Of a stretch of DNA of 25,697 bases, positions 1-9,889 are shown piece after piece. Under the pieces are notes generated by a model, which had not been told where the DNA came from, did not search any database, and saw only the letters and a list, made by a program, of their open reading frames with translations. This DNA comes from Pelargonium cotyledonis (taxonomy: Eukaryota > Streptophyta > Magnoliopsida > Geraniales > Geraniaceae). The position numbers were made by a program, and so were the translations under genes. Location of the stretch: positions 1 through 25,697 of the forward strand of contig JAYMTA010000644.1 of NCBI GenBank assembly GCA_036897625.1, written 5' to 3'. How positions within the stretch are numbered: position 1 is the first letter of the stretch; every line of letters begins with the position of its first letter.

Positions 1-698
1 TATATATAAGTTAATACTCATTATATATATACTATTTCTCTTTCAAAATAAGTGAATTTTTGAATTTTTGAATTAGAAATTTGTTAATGCTGTATATTTT
101 ATCTTAAAACTCATGTGCATATGCCGTAACAAATTTTATCAACTAAATTATTGTAATGATATTATTATTAGCATTACAAAACTTCCTTAAAGAAAACAAG
201 TTTATTTTTAGACAAATATATTAGGTATATTGTTTACAAATTCATGGGCAAACAAATCAAATAAATTCTCTTGTCACATGCACCACTTCTTAATCTTTAT
301 GAATTTTCTATTCCAAACATCATCCATCTTTTCTTTTGCAATCTTATTACCTCATTGGCACATTCATGATTCATGCACTTAAAATTATGTCATTTGTATT
401 TCCCTTTAAGCTAAATTAAAATAACAAATCACCACCTTTCAATCAACCATGAGGTGTCTCTCCTTCCACAACAATGAGAGAGAGAGGTCCTAAACCTAAT
501 TGTGTAGCCTTTTAGGTGTATCACCCACAAAACCATACAATAATACTAAACATTTAGTTTAAAATTCAAATAAACAAAATTAAGAGGCTTAACTGTTTTA
601 AAAAGAACCTCCTTTTCACATACATAAAAGAAAGAAGGAAAAAATCTTTATTCCATGAATTATTATATGCTTTTTCAAAATCTATTCAGAGGGGCATT
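1..698. other. AT-rich upstream flank of the HD-Zip gene
   Basis: No coding signal is visible. The stretch is strongly AT-rich, with TATATA runs at the very start and a short GA run (gagagagagag) near 475-486. It probably holds the distal promoter of the HD-Zip gene that follows. No transposon ends or RNA genes were recognised. Confidence 0.5.
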
Positions 699-760
699 AT
701 GGTAACTTCAAACAGGCTGTCTTCTCCTCCCCTTGAAGAAAGGCCAGACCTCCCTGAGCT

Positions 761-770
761 CTTTATAGCA
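761..770 (+). promoter_or_regulatory. Candidate TATA box of the HD-Zip I gene
   Basis: The sequence ctttatagca is a plausible TATA element. It lies about 430 bases before the HD-Zip start codon and just before a long CT-rich stretch typical of plant 5' leaders. If used, transcription would start near 795. The leader would then be about 400 nt and would contain the uORF at 994-1077. The box is imperfect (TTATAG rather than TATAAA), so the call is tentative. Confidence 0.35.
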
Positions 771-993
771 CCCATCAATCCAATCTCGCCAGAGAAGAAT
801 CTCTCTCTGTTTCTCAACTTGCAAGCTCTTCCCCACCAAACTAGACCCTCCAATTTCCTCTCTTTCTCTGACTCCTCAAGTTTTCAAATTTTCAAGCTTT
901 TATCTTCAGAGAAACAGAGCTTTCATCTACCTCTCTGTTCTGCTCTGTTCAGCTCTTGTCTGCAAAATTTTCTATTGAGCTCTGACTTTTTGA

Positions 994-1077
994 ATGATGG
1001 GTGTGGGCTCTCTGTACTCTCAGTCTTTCCACATTACTGTCATCCTTATCACCAGCTTTTTCCGCCACAAGCTTTAG
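994..1077 (+). CDS. Upstream ORF in the HD-Zip I leader (27 aa), candidate conserved-peptide uORF
   Basis: A small ORF, ATG ATG to TAG, lies 124 bases before the main start codon. It begins MMGVGSLYSQ and has a hydrophobic stretch with a basic end, ITVILITSFFRHKL. Known: the Arabidopsis HD-Zip I gene ATHB1/HAT5 carries a conserved-peptide uORF in its leader that represses main-ORF translation. Seen: this ORF sits in the equivalent place in a HAT5/ATHB54-type gene and is the only compact ORF of that kind in the CT-rich leader; a 3-codon uORF (1132-1143) follows it. Inference: it may be the counterpart and act in cis on ribosomes. I cannot align it to the Arabidopsis peptide here. It overlaps, in another frame, a 154-codon open stretch (699-1163) that starts upstream of the likely transcription start and looks non-coding. 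Confidence 0.5.
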   Translation: MMGVGSLYSQSFHITVILITSFFRHKL

Positions 1078-1201
1078 AGTTCAGATCATTCACCACCTTC
1101 TTCTTCCTCTTCTCTTCCCTCCCCAAGAAATATGACCGTTTGAGTTTCTGCAAAGTTTCATAAAAAACCCAGAAGTTAGTGAAGTGAATTAAGCAGAAGC
1201 T

Positions 1202-2434
1202 ATGGCGGGTGGGAAAGCTTACGGCTCTTCAAACATGACAGTTCTTCTCCAAAACGAAAAGCTTCCTTCTTCTTCCGATGTCCTCGAGTCTCTCTGGATT
1301 CCCAGCTCTTCCCCAACTTTTCATGGTAATTTTCTTACTCTGTTTCAAGCTTTAGATTTTATCAATCTGGTTCTCTTCTTTTCCAGAATTGATTGTTGGG
1401 TTTTGATTACCGAGACTGATATTTACATGGGTTAATTCGGAATTTTCACTTTCTTGATTACAACAAGTTCTAATTACTATCTCTACGGGTTGCTCTGTTT
1501 CAGGTCCAAGCTCTATGGTTAGTTTCGAAAATGTTTGTGACAAGAGCCTCAACACAGACAGGCCATTTTTCCAGATAGAAGAAGCTTGCGACGACGACTA
1601 CGACGGTTGCTTCCTCCAGCCGGGAAAAAAACGGCGGCTCTCCGTCGACCAGGTTCAGTTTCTGGAGAGAAATTTCGAGGTAGAGAACAAGCTTGAACCA
1701 GAGAGGAAGGTCCAGCTAGCTAAAGAGCTGGGCTTGCAGCCCAGACAGGTCGCAATTTGGTTCCAGAACCGAAGAGCTCGGTACAAGACCAAGCAGCTCG
1801 AGAAGGACTATGATGTTTTGAAATCCAGCTACGACAAGCTCCAATCCGAATACGACAATCTCCTCAAAGAGAAAGACAAATTAAAAGAACAGGTGTGAGA
1901 ATCGAAAACTTCTATTTCAGCTCATTCATCGACTTGGTTAATTTCTTTTGCTGAATTTTGTTTGGCCTCTTACAGGTTCTGTTCTTGAAAGACAAATTGC
2001 TAATCCGGGACAATGGGAAGCTTCAAGATTTGGATTTGGACAAGCAGGTCATTGATCAAGAACCCCAAGAACATGTTCCTAAGACTGTTCCTGAAACTGG
2101 GTCCGATTCTGCTCCACCAATGTTGGTCTGTAAACAGGAAGATGCGAGCTCAGCGAAAAGTGACGTACTGGATTCCGACAGCCCACATTACGCGACCCAC
2201 TCGAATTCGCTGCTGGAGCCTACAACTGCTGATTCGTCCAATGTTTTCGAGTCGGATTTCTCGCAGGACGAGGACGATGATAACTTTAGCCGGAGCTTCT
2301 TGCCGGCGCCGCCACTGCTAGCTTACTTGCCGAGACTCGACGACGACCATTTTCAAAACCCGCATGCTGGTTCTGCGAGTTCTTGCAATTTTGGGTTTCC
2401 GGTTGAAGATCAGCTTTTTTGTTTCTGGCCTTAA
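1202..2434 (+). CDS. Homeodomain-leucine zipper class I transcription factor (HAT5/ATHB54-like)
   Basis: Nuclear DNA-binding protein; HD-Zip I proteins dimerise and bind pseudopalindromic CAATNATTG sites. Exons are 1202-1325, 1504-1892 and 1976-2434, with GT-AG introns in phases 1 and 0, giving 323 aa. The homeodomain starts at the basic KKRR near residue 83 and ends with the recognition helix WFQNRRAR at about 127-134. The leucine zipper follows directly (about 140-180), starting [15 protein letters not shown] and continuing across intron 2 into QVLFLKDKL. The C-terminal half is acidic and Ser/Asp-rich and ends in DQLFCFWP, the aromatic AHA-type activation end found in many HD-Zip I proteins. 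After NRRAR a tyrosine replaces the more usual tryptophan of RRARWKTKQ. The ATG is supported by the family N-terminus (MAGGK, then [12 protein letters not shown]) and by being in frame with the splice structure. It is placed in the HAT5/ATHB1/ATHB54 subgroup; synteny favours ATHB54. Confidence 0.93.
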
Positions 2435-3229
2435 TTAGTTGATTAATCTTATTATGGTACTTGGAAGCTTTTATTCTCTAGTTTTTTTTAGGAATTAATG
2501 TGCAAAAATATAACTTATGCTCTCTCTCTCTGTCATCATATGTACTTATGGATCATCAATCAATAAAATCCAATTATGCTACTTTGTTCTTGAACTCATT
2601 TAGTACTATGTTTCCCAATTTCGTGGAATTGGTTATTGTGATTACTCATTTAGTAAAGTACAGTTTTCGTTAATTTTGTTTGGAGGTAGGTATCAATTTA
2701 CAATTACTAATAATGAGGGATAGCTGCTGCCCTTAATTATATGTGATGCGACAATCTTTAATTTGCCATTGAAAATCGTTTAGGTAGTGGAAGTCGACGG
2801 TAGTTTGTTTCTTGTTGTCGCTTCAGAACATCTGTAAGGAGTGCAAATTTTCAAGAAGTGAAGACTCGATCCATTTGAGAGGCATTGAGTTGGCTTAAGT
2901 TAAGGGTTGAAGTTGAATATGATGCATTGATCTTATTATGGCGTTGTTGCTATGCGAAACTTAACTATAAGGGTGATTATGTCAGGATCATTTCAGTAGT
3001 CTATCTTGATTTATTTAAATTTATTGCTTCTAAGTTAAATGTTAAACAATGACATCCAAAATTTCAGACATGTAAATTAATCATCCTAAAATTATAAATG
3101 AGAGATACATTTTTATAGACATCCTTTCATAAAATCACAAAAACTTTACAATAAAAGTAGTCAACACTCTTATTCGTGGATAAATTAAATGTAAATTTTA
3201 TTAGTTGAGTTACACAACATGACTTAACT
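2435..3229. other. 3' UTR of the HD-Zip gene and following intergenic DNA
   Basis: The 3' UTR probably includes a CT run near 2520 and the AATAAA signal at about 2562-2568 (caataaaatcc). The remainder, up to about 3230, shows no ORF or element that I recognise. Confidence 0.5.
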
Positions 3230-3345
3230 CTTCCATTTAAATCTAAAATATTATTCCAACCAACTCAATGAGAATCGAGCGCACTATCTCTTACAAGGAG
3301 AAGTGTGTATTCACCATTGGGTCATCTCTTAAGAGACGTCGATAA
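3230..3345 (-). mobile_element. Degenerate tRNA-like SINE remnant
   Basis: On the - strand a box A-like motif (tgacccaatggtg, complement of 3312-3324) is followed about 30 bases later by a box B-like motif (gtgcgctcgattctc, complement of 3270-3284). This order and spacing is that of the tRNA-derived head of a plant SINE. No clear poly(A) tail or target-site duplication was found, so limits are approximate. Confidence 0.45.
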
Positions 3346-4394
3346 TCGTATTTTAATTGAACATGCTCGTTTTTTTACTATGAAAAATGACGTTATTAGT
3401 GTATTTTGATGAACATTCCGTTATTAGAAGTTTACTAACATGAACTTTCTTTTGGAGTCATATGAAATCTTTGTTCACTACCCAAGTTTGAACTAAATAA
3501 CAAAAGCATATACAAATTGAATCAAATAATCCAATGCCAGTGCCAATGGCACTTGCATTTTCCTTAGCTCATTTGGCTTTTGGTAATGAAAAAAGAATTA
3601 GAAACAGTACTTGGCTTGAATGTGGGCAGATTGAAATAATCTTTGTGCATATAAGCACAAAATCTTTGTTGTCCACCAAAAGGACACTCACACAACATCA
3701 CCCACATAGATTTGGTGAGCCTTGAAATTAAAGTGGCTCAATTCTCTTTTGAGTAAAATCCCAAAACTCTTGCCAAAAATGCACAGCAAAAGGACAAAAC
3801 ACCAATTTGAAACCAAGCAATGAAAAGCTGAAAATAAAGTCAAATTGTTGGTGCAATTGGGTTCTTTAATTGGCAGAAGACTTTGAGCTCTCCATTGAAG
3901 TCGTTGACAGCTTCCACGTTTTGAATAATTTGATGCCTAAAATTTGTACTCTAAAGCCTAAACCAACCAGTCAAGATTGCGTCTAATTGGTTCCATATAT
4001 TTGCTGATGCAATACAACCAAAACCGTTCAAGAGAAAGTTTTTGCTGCAATTTTCCTAGAAAATGTCTGTTTGGTTCTCTAGAAAGTGATCGTTGTGATT
4101 GTTTTTGTAATATTTAATTGATTCCGCTGAATATGCCTTGCATCATTTCTGATTTTCTGGTGGATTATGTGACGGATACATCCCACAGGGCACTAGTTGT
4201 CTGTAGCGCCTGGTTTTATTGAACTTCAGGCAAAAAGGAAAAAATTAAAAGAAGAATTTGTTTCTAAATTTATGGTTAATTTTTACCAGTGATGTGATAA
4301 ATGTATGGAGAAATATTGAATGAATACAAAGTATACCGGATCGCTAAAGGTCATACTATACCATATCACTCTTGCGAGAGTTGTCTTAATATAC
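3346..4394. other. Intergenic DNA without recognised genes
   Basis: A 63-codon open stretch at 3534-3725 has no family features and is likely chance. No RNA gene or transposon end was recognised. Confidence 0.45.
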
Positions 4395-4568
4395 TTTTTT
4401 TAATCAACAACGGGATATCATATTTAAAATAATAATATTTATCACTTCTTAAATAAAGCATCATCTTAAACCCCACCTCACAAATTCCACTCATAACGTT
4501 GACAAAAAGGATCGAACTTGAAAATCTCAAATGGAATCCAAAGTGTTTTAATCATTTGGCCCAAAATG
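4395..4568 (-). mobile_element. tRNA-derived SINE, - strand
   Basis: Reading the - strand, a box A-like motif (gggccaaatgattaaaa, complement of about 4546-4562) is followed by a good box B (aagttcgatcctt, complement of 4507-4519). Non-tRNA body sequence follows, then a short A run (complement of 4395-4401). This is the organisation of a polymerase III-type SINE. No convincing target-site duplication was seen, so the copy is probably old. Confidence 0.6.
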
Positions 4569-5279
4569 TTTTAATGACGCCTTATGAGTTTTATTGACTT
4601 GAGAAACTATGCGAGCCAACACGACATACACCGTCTGACTCAGTCCAAGGGCGAACCACGACACAGTGCAATATATGGTTGATGCATGTATAGTCATTAG
4701 TGCATGCACTTTACATTATCACATCATGTACTACTTCCAACAGATAGATACATGTGGATGTTCTAAACATGACACTCCTCACGACATTCTAACAACCATC
4801 TCTCATTATCTTTAGTTAAAGTGTCAATGCATAAAGAAAGAGCGGCAAATAGGATTTTAAGTGTTCCATCTCTATATATTACATGGTTATTACAAAATGA
4901 AGAAATATAAGGTCTTGTAAAACTTACAAGCGGGTTCATAATTCAGATAACTAATTAACTCTAATCAAATACCATACAATTTGAGCACAATTTTAGAAGT
5001 TAAATGTACTTAAGCTCATTATTTTAAACTCCAAAATTTCTATATATTGTGATTTATATTCATAGAAAAGTACTAATCAATAGGACTTCACATGTATCTT
5101 CGACTTCACTCTACTAATTAATTATTCATTAGTCAAATATTTTGTTTGACATTGACAAATTTAAAATGAGAGACAAATTTATTTATTATTATTTGAGTTA
5201 ATTATAAAATCTGAATTCACAATGTGTACTCTTGAATTCGATACTGCAGAATAAAAAATAAAAAAAAATTTCCTTTCTC
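4569..5279. other. AT-rich intergenic DNA
   Basis: No coding signal, RNA gene or clear repeat is seen. Alternating tgcatg/gcatgc motifs occur around 4680-4710. The composition changes sharply at about 5280, where the G-box/GGGCCC island begins. Confidence 0.4.
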
Positions 5280-5890
5280 TATCAAATATGTTAAACGAGG
5301 TTGACACGTGGGAGAATCTGAAGCTGTCATTAACATCTGGCCAAGTGTCACAAACAGTTCATCAGCCATTGATATTTGATATTTGTGCGCCGACGGACGA
5401 TTCCCAGTCCGTCACGCGAAGCAGACGATCGGCACCGGTAACGTGTACGGCTCAGATCGGAACAATCTGAAAACGAACGCGCACTTGTCGTTAGCAAAAC
5501 TGCCACGCAAACGCAGAATGCGAAAACCACGGAACCTTTGTTTTCTGGTGCGGGTCCCACGGGATGCAGATATGCAGTAACGTGGCAGCAAATGCATGGT
5601 GTCGCTTGAAAGCTCTGGAGGAGGGGCCCACAGTGTGTCGCTGTCAGTGATTCTGTTCCAGGAGGTGAAGATAACAATGTAATGAGGTGTGATGTAGCGG
5701 AGCGGGGCCCATTCTCAGTGGCAGGAGGGAAGTGTGTGATTAGTCCACGTCACAGTGTTTTGGCGGGCCCCAGTGTCCACGTGCGTACCATGTCTTCGTG
5801 TCAGGATTCTGGACGACCGTGCGCTAAGAAGTGTGGAGTTCAGATTCAATAAGGAGTGGGTCTTGGGCCCACTTGATAGCTACTTCTGTT
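5280..5890. promoter_or_regulatory. GC-rich island with clustered G-box/ACGT and GGGCCC motifs, no gene assigned
   Basis: This block of about 600 bp is clearly richer in G+C than its flanks. It contains two perfect CACGTG G-boxes (5305-5310, 5778-5783), further ACGT cores (aacgtgtac, taacgtggc, ccacgtcac) and four GGGCCC sites in TCP-like contexts (ggggcccac near 5622, ggggcccatt near 5704, gcgggcccc near 5764, tgggcccac near 5863). A 7-base inverted repeat gacggac/gtccgtc lies near 5392-5413. Overlapping open stretches on both strands (up to 109 codons on -, 5348-5677) match no family I know. It looks like an ABA/light-type promoter or enhancer, yet no gene follows on either side within 1.3 kb. 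Confidence 0.45.
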
Positions 5891-6640
5891 TACGATTTGG
5901 TTTCAAACGTGATTAACGATTCTAAATAAAATAATAACTAGTTTGAAAATAAAACTTGATTAAAATTACTCGAGAACAAAATCAATAGTTGAAATGGAAC
6001 TTTTTCTTGTGTACATTTATCATATATTTTCTTATGGAGTTAACGATTCGTGGCGAAAATAATTTACATTATTTTTATTTTAGAATAATTTTTGGATGGG
6101 ATCAAAAAATTCATTTAATTTACTAATTCATAACTTGGATCCTTGAAGTAGGTTCAAGTTTAATTTGTCCCATTTGAATCTTATAATTTTACACATTGAC
6201 ACTTGAAATCTCATAGTTTGTAATTGTAACGAATCAAGCCAAGACTATATAACATATGAAAATGATAAGTTTATACGTAACTTTCTTTATGTAATAAAAA
6301 AGTAAACACTCATTAAATTCATGACAACTGTATACTATAGTGAGCTATCTTTTCCTTCTGATTTGTCATGTCAAATTGCCAAGTAATTAGAAACTCGGTC
6401 CAGATTTCGGATTCGACCAATGAAATCACAGGCTGGTTTGGAGTAATAAATCTACTGGTTGACTTGTTTATCCATTTGACTTATTCGACGACGAATTAGT
6501 ATGGATATATTTGAACTAAATTCGCAAATTCAATACCCATGCGATCACGCTCAACTTGACGTTTATGATAAATTAAATTATTATGAGTATGATAGGTAGT
6601 TGAACTTATTATGTATATTTCTACAGAAACATAAAGGCTT
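5891..6640. other. AT-rich intergenic DNA
   Basis: No ORF or repeat of note. The sequence returns to AT-rich composition immediately after the GC-rich island. Confidence 0.4.
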
Positions 6641-6755
6641 TTTCCGCCCTCGAGAACAAATGGGCCTGCAAACCATCCCACACAAAAACAAAGTGTGACA
6701 GGCCCAAAGTGATAAATGGGCCATCAATTTATTGGGCTTAAAATATAAAAACCTT
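6641..6755 (+). promoter_or_regulatory. Promoter-like cluster: site II (TGGGCC/GGCCCA) elements plus TATA box
   Basis: Three site II motifs (6661-6666 TGGGCC, 6701-6706 GGCCCA, 6717-6722 TGGGCC) and a related TTGGGCTT precede a good TATAAA at 6744-6749. That is the usual layout of a plant core promoter firing rightward. No + strand gene follows. Read from the other strand, the same place contains AATAAA (complement of about 6727-6732), so it could instead be the distal 3' end of the - strand transport gene. Confidence 0.4.
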
Positions 6756-8294
6756 TTGCAACCAAATGATAATATGCAGAATGCACACCCAACTAACCAA
6801 GCTCCTGAAATAAACCAAAAACATCCCCAAGAAAACACCAAGATGAGGAACTTCAACTTTTCCACAAGTCCAGAGCATGCCTGAAACTGGAAGATGGAGC
6901 TCAAAGGTTTGCATCTATAAACCTGAAGAGTGATGAGTGAACACAACTTTCTGGACTGGAAAACAGTTTGAAACATCATTTACCGATTTTCATATTCCAA
7001 AAAGGAGATCCATGTAGCAAAATTTTAAACTACAAGCAGAAAACCGATGAATTATGAGAAACACGAATGATCAACAGAGTTCTCTTCTCGTCTTGACTCT
7101 TTAAACTCGGGATACAAGATACAGTATATGCTGTTTTTAACATCTAAGCATACAGTATCTAGTTCATCAAACTATTCAGATTTATGCCTGCCTAAAACCG
7201 AAACAGACAAGATACCACATTTTCCCACCTGATGGCAGCTTAAGACCTATGTTACAGATATTTGGAGTTCAGAATATGACCCGAACTGAACAGTAATGTT
7301 TCTATAATAACAGCATTCTAGTGGAACTAGCATAAAAGATCCCAAGACATTTACAAATCCATTGCCTTTTGTTTTTTGACAGAACACATAAATTCAAGTT
7401 AAATATGCAAAAAATGAAATAGGAACTCATGCTCATGCCCTAGAATAGGTTGCCAACAATAACCAACTAACTAAACGCATAGGCACATTGATAATTGCAA
7501 AAATAATTCCTAAAACTGACACTTCATCTGATGCAACTTGCATATGCTCTTTTCTTAAGGTCAATATAACTAAGATTGGGAATCATATAATCTATTTTTA
7601 AGATCAGAAGAGCCATAAAACTAGACATACATCAAATACGTAGGCTTACGAGTTACAAGTTTTACATCATCCTTTTATTCATTGCTCAAACCAAAAATAA
7701 CATGCTATCTAAACAACAAAAAGAATCACAGCCTCACAGGATAGACAAAATTGATCAAATATGATGGGAAGCTTATGTATCGGCCAACTTATTAGTTTTC
7801 CCACTGATGCCAATCATGCCATGGAATCAATGACTATCTAGTTTAAATGACATTTTCAACTGAATAATGCTCAGGAAATGTCATATTATGTAAATGTACG
7901 ACTCAGGGGTAACTAAATCTCTACCTCATCACTTGACTCATTGGACAAGGATATGTCTCATTTCTTTCATACATAAATACAGTTGTTTCTGACTTGGGAA
8001 AGAAAAAGATAATGCATTGCAAGCACTAACAAATATTGTTCAATCCACAATATTACCTGCCCCAATGACTAAATTCATTTGATATATTTTCACCCAAATT
8101 TCAAAACATCAACTATACTTAAATATTGCACAATTCTTGAGCAGTATTATGGGAAAAAGACAGCCTTACAGATACTATCAAATCGGTGAGTATGATAATC
8201 TCCCAGTTGCACCAAGCGGCAAAGCATAAAACTAACAAAGTTAGCAAGTTTACCAATGGATGAAGAAAACTTGAATCAACCCGTCAGTAGTATA
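6756..8294. other. Non-coding stretch: possible long 3' UTR of the - strand gene or an RNA transcribed rightward
   Basis: The 1.5 kb between the promoter-like cluster and the stop codon at 8295 lacks a credible protein gene on either strand. A 132-codon open stretch on - (6581-6979) is cysteine- and phenylalanine-rich with no family features. Less AT-extreme than the flanking spacers, it may be transcribed. I looked for snoRNA box pairs and tRNA boxes without success. Confidence 0.3.
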
Positions 8295-9545
8295 TCAACT
8301 CGATGGACTCAATGACTTCTTTATACTCCGAAGGATACTCCACATGAACGTTGAAATGACAAAGAGAATGATACCAGTAATGATAGCATACTTGAGACCA
8401 AGGTTCACCAGTAAGTTTACCAAAAGTCCGGCCAACACAACACCAAAGAAATTTGCTGACACAGCAGGCCAAAATGGCATATGAAGAATAGAAGCTATGA
8501 TGGCACCCGTCCATGCTCCTGTTCCGGGAAAAGGAACTGCCACAAACAGCATCAGACCAAGCCATTGGAATTCTTCCACGGGGCCAGCTTTCTCTTTGGC
8601 CCTCGCAAAGAGCAAGTCAAGGAACCGAGATGCTGACCGGTTTTTCCCAGCAAGGAAAGTTGCTAACTTTTTCAAGTAGAGTATGATGAATGGAACAGGA
8701 ACCATGTTCCTACAATCACAGCCAGCAAAATTCATAAATGTCAATCCAAACAAACAACAATTATCAAAAGCAAAATAGCCCTTCTTCCATTATAATTCAA
8801 AAACTTCACAAACATTCAGTTCAACATAACAGATTCAAGGAAATATGAGCAGAATGATCAAAACCAAAATAGTACATGTTTGTTAAATTCATGAAAGTAC
8901 CAATATCTTCGCAGTCATTAAATATGTGAACATTAATAAAAACTAACCATTGGTTCTTTTAACAAATTGAAATTTGTCTCACCCAAGAACAGCAAACACT
9001 GTAAGCATTACAGGCTTGAGTTGCATCCAATAACCAACAGGAATTGCTCCACGAAGCTCAATGACAGGAAGTGTAGCAAGTGCAAAAACCACAGCTTCGT
9101 CAGGCCAGCCCGAGCTCCTAAGAGCACTCGCAAACTTGAGGCCAAAGCTTGAAGCTTTAATGGAATCAGCGGCAGCTTTAGAATCCCCAGAAACCGCAAA
9201 CCAAGCAAGCGACACAGAAGCCCAAACCAAAACCCAAAAAACAAACTTAACCGGCCGGCCGTCAAAGGAGGTCACAATCTCTGTGTCGTCCTCGGAAATC
9301 TCGAACAACCCATCTGAAGAAGCGTTGGCAACGACCAGAGAATTGGGGAAAGCTGAGAGAAGAGGGTTTGGAGGATGGAAATTCTGGAATGTCAATAACC
9401 CATTTGAGGACCTGTTGAAGAGAGGTTTTTGATTCTGGGTATGGAGAGAAATTGCTTTTTTTGGTGAGATATTGAGATGGGTCTTTGAAAAAGAGAGCCT
9501 TGACGCCAATGGTGATGCTGATGCTAGTACAGATGCATAAGCCAT
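8295..9545 (-). CDS. Plastid-targeted membrane protein, small multidrug export family (Sm_multidrug_ex)
   Basis: Two exons on the - strand, 9545-8983 and 8709-8295, joined by a phase 2 GT-AG intron, encode 325 aa. Residues 1 to about 75 are Ser/Ala-rich and nearly free of acidic residues, as in a chloroplast transit peptide. An acidic linker follows (EISEDDTE). Hydrophobic segments lie at about 98-120, 150-205, 235-292 and 295-315. Two conserved-looking stretches, LPVIELRGAIPVG (159-171) and VPFPGTGAWTGAI (246-258), fit the family known as putative small multidrug export proteins; the Arabidopsis relative I recall is At2g02590. The substrate and direction of transport are not established for the plant members. 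The join is supported by an exact phase match reading FAVLG then NMVPVP. The neighbouring genes suggest no shared pathway. Confidence 0.88.
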
Positions 9546-9853
9546 TGGACTCGGATGGCAAAGAGAAGAAGAAGATGATGATGAATCTGGAGAGGGTCAA
9601 AATTGGGTTTCAGCAGAGCAATCCTCAGCTGAGCTCCATTTGCATGCTAATTACAAAGAGACATTTGAACCTCCAAATTTGGGTATTTGAGGTATCTGAA
9701 CTTGCAATTTTGGGGACTCAGTACAAAGAGCTTAAACTGAGAGTGTGCAGAGGGCTTTTATGGAACAGAAAATTGATGGTTCCCCAATTGGATTTGTTGA
9801 TTGATCCAACCACATTGAGAATTGGCAAATGGCAATTTGGGTTTAGGTCTTTT

Positions 9854-9861
9854 TTTATATA
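9854..9861 (-). promoter_or_regulatory. TATA box of the plastid membrane protein gene
   Basis: On the - strand the sequence reads TATATAAA, about 310 bases before the start codon at 9545. It would place transcription initiation near 9825 and give a leader of about 280 nt. Good match to consensus and correctly oriented. Confidence 0.5.
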
Positions 9862-9889
9862 TGTTCAAATTAGTAAACCTAAAAGATAG

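Noticed and set aside
699..1163. 154-codon open stretch upstream of the HD-Zip gene
   Set aside because: Its start precedes the likely TATA box, its composition follows the CT-rich leader (Ser, Leu, Phe, Pro), and no domain is visible. The shorter uORF in another frame is the better candidate.
5348..5677. 109-codon - strand ORF in the GC-rich island
   Set aside because: Several overlapping ORFs exist in this island on both strands because GC-rich DNA has few stops; none shows a domain or splice context.
6581..6979. 132-codon - strand ORF
   Set aside because: Cys/Phe/Leu-rich without family features, overlaps a promoter-like cluster, and ends in AT-rich spacer. Probably 3' UTR or chance.
6920..7090. 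Possible C/D-box snoRNA (tgatga motifs at about 6931 and an accgatgaa at about 7042)
   Set aside because: No matching D box (CTGA) at suitable distance and no terminal stem.
9061..9432. 123-codon + strand ORF
   Set aside because: It is the mirror of exon 1 of the - strand membrane-protein gene, whose reading frame, transit peptide and splice join are convincing.
9485..9889. 134-codon + strand ORF
   Set aside because: Overlaps the start and leader of the - strand gene and has no recognisable domain.
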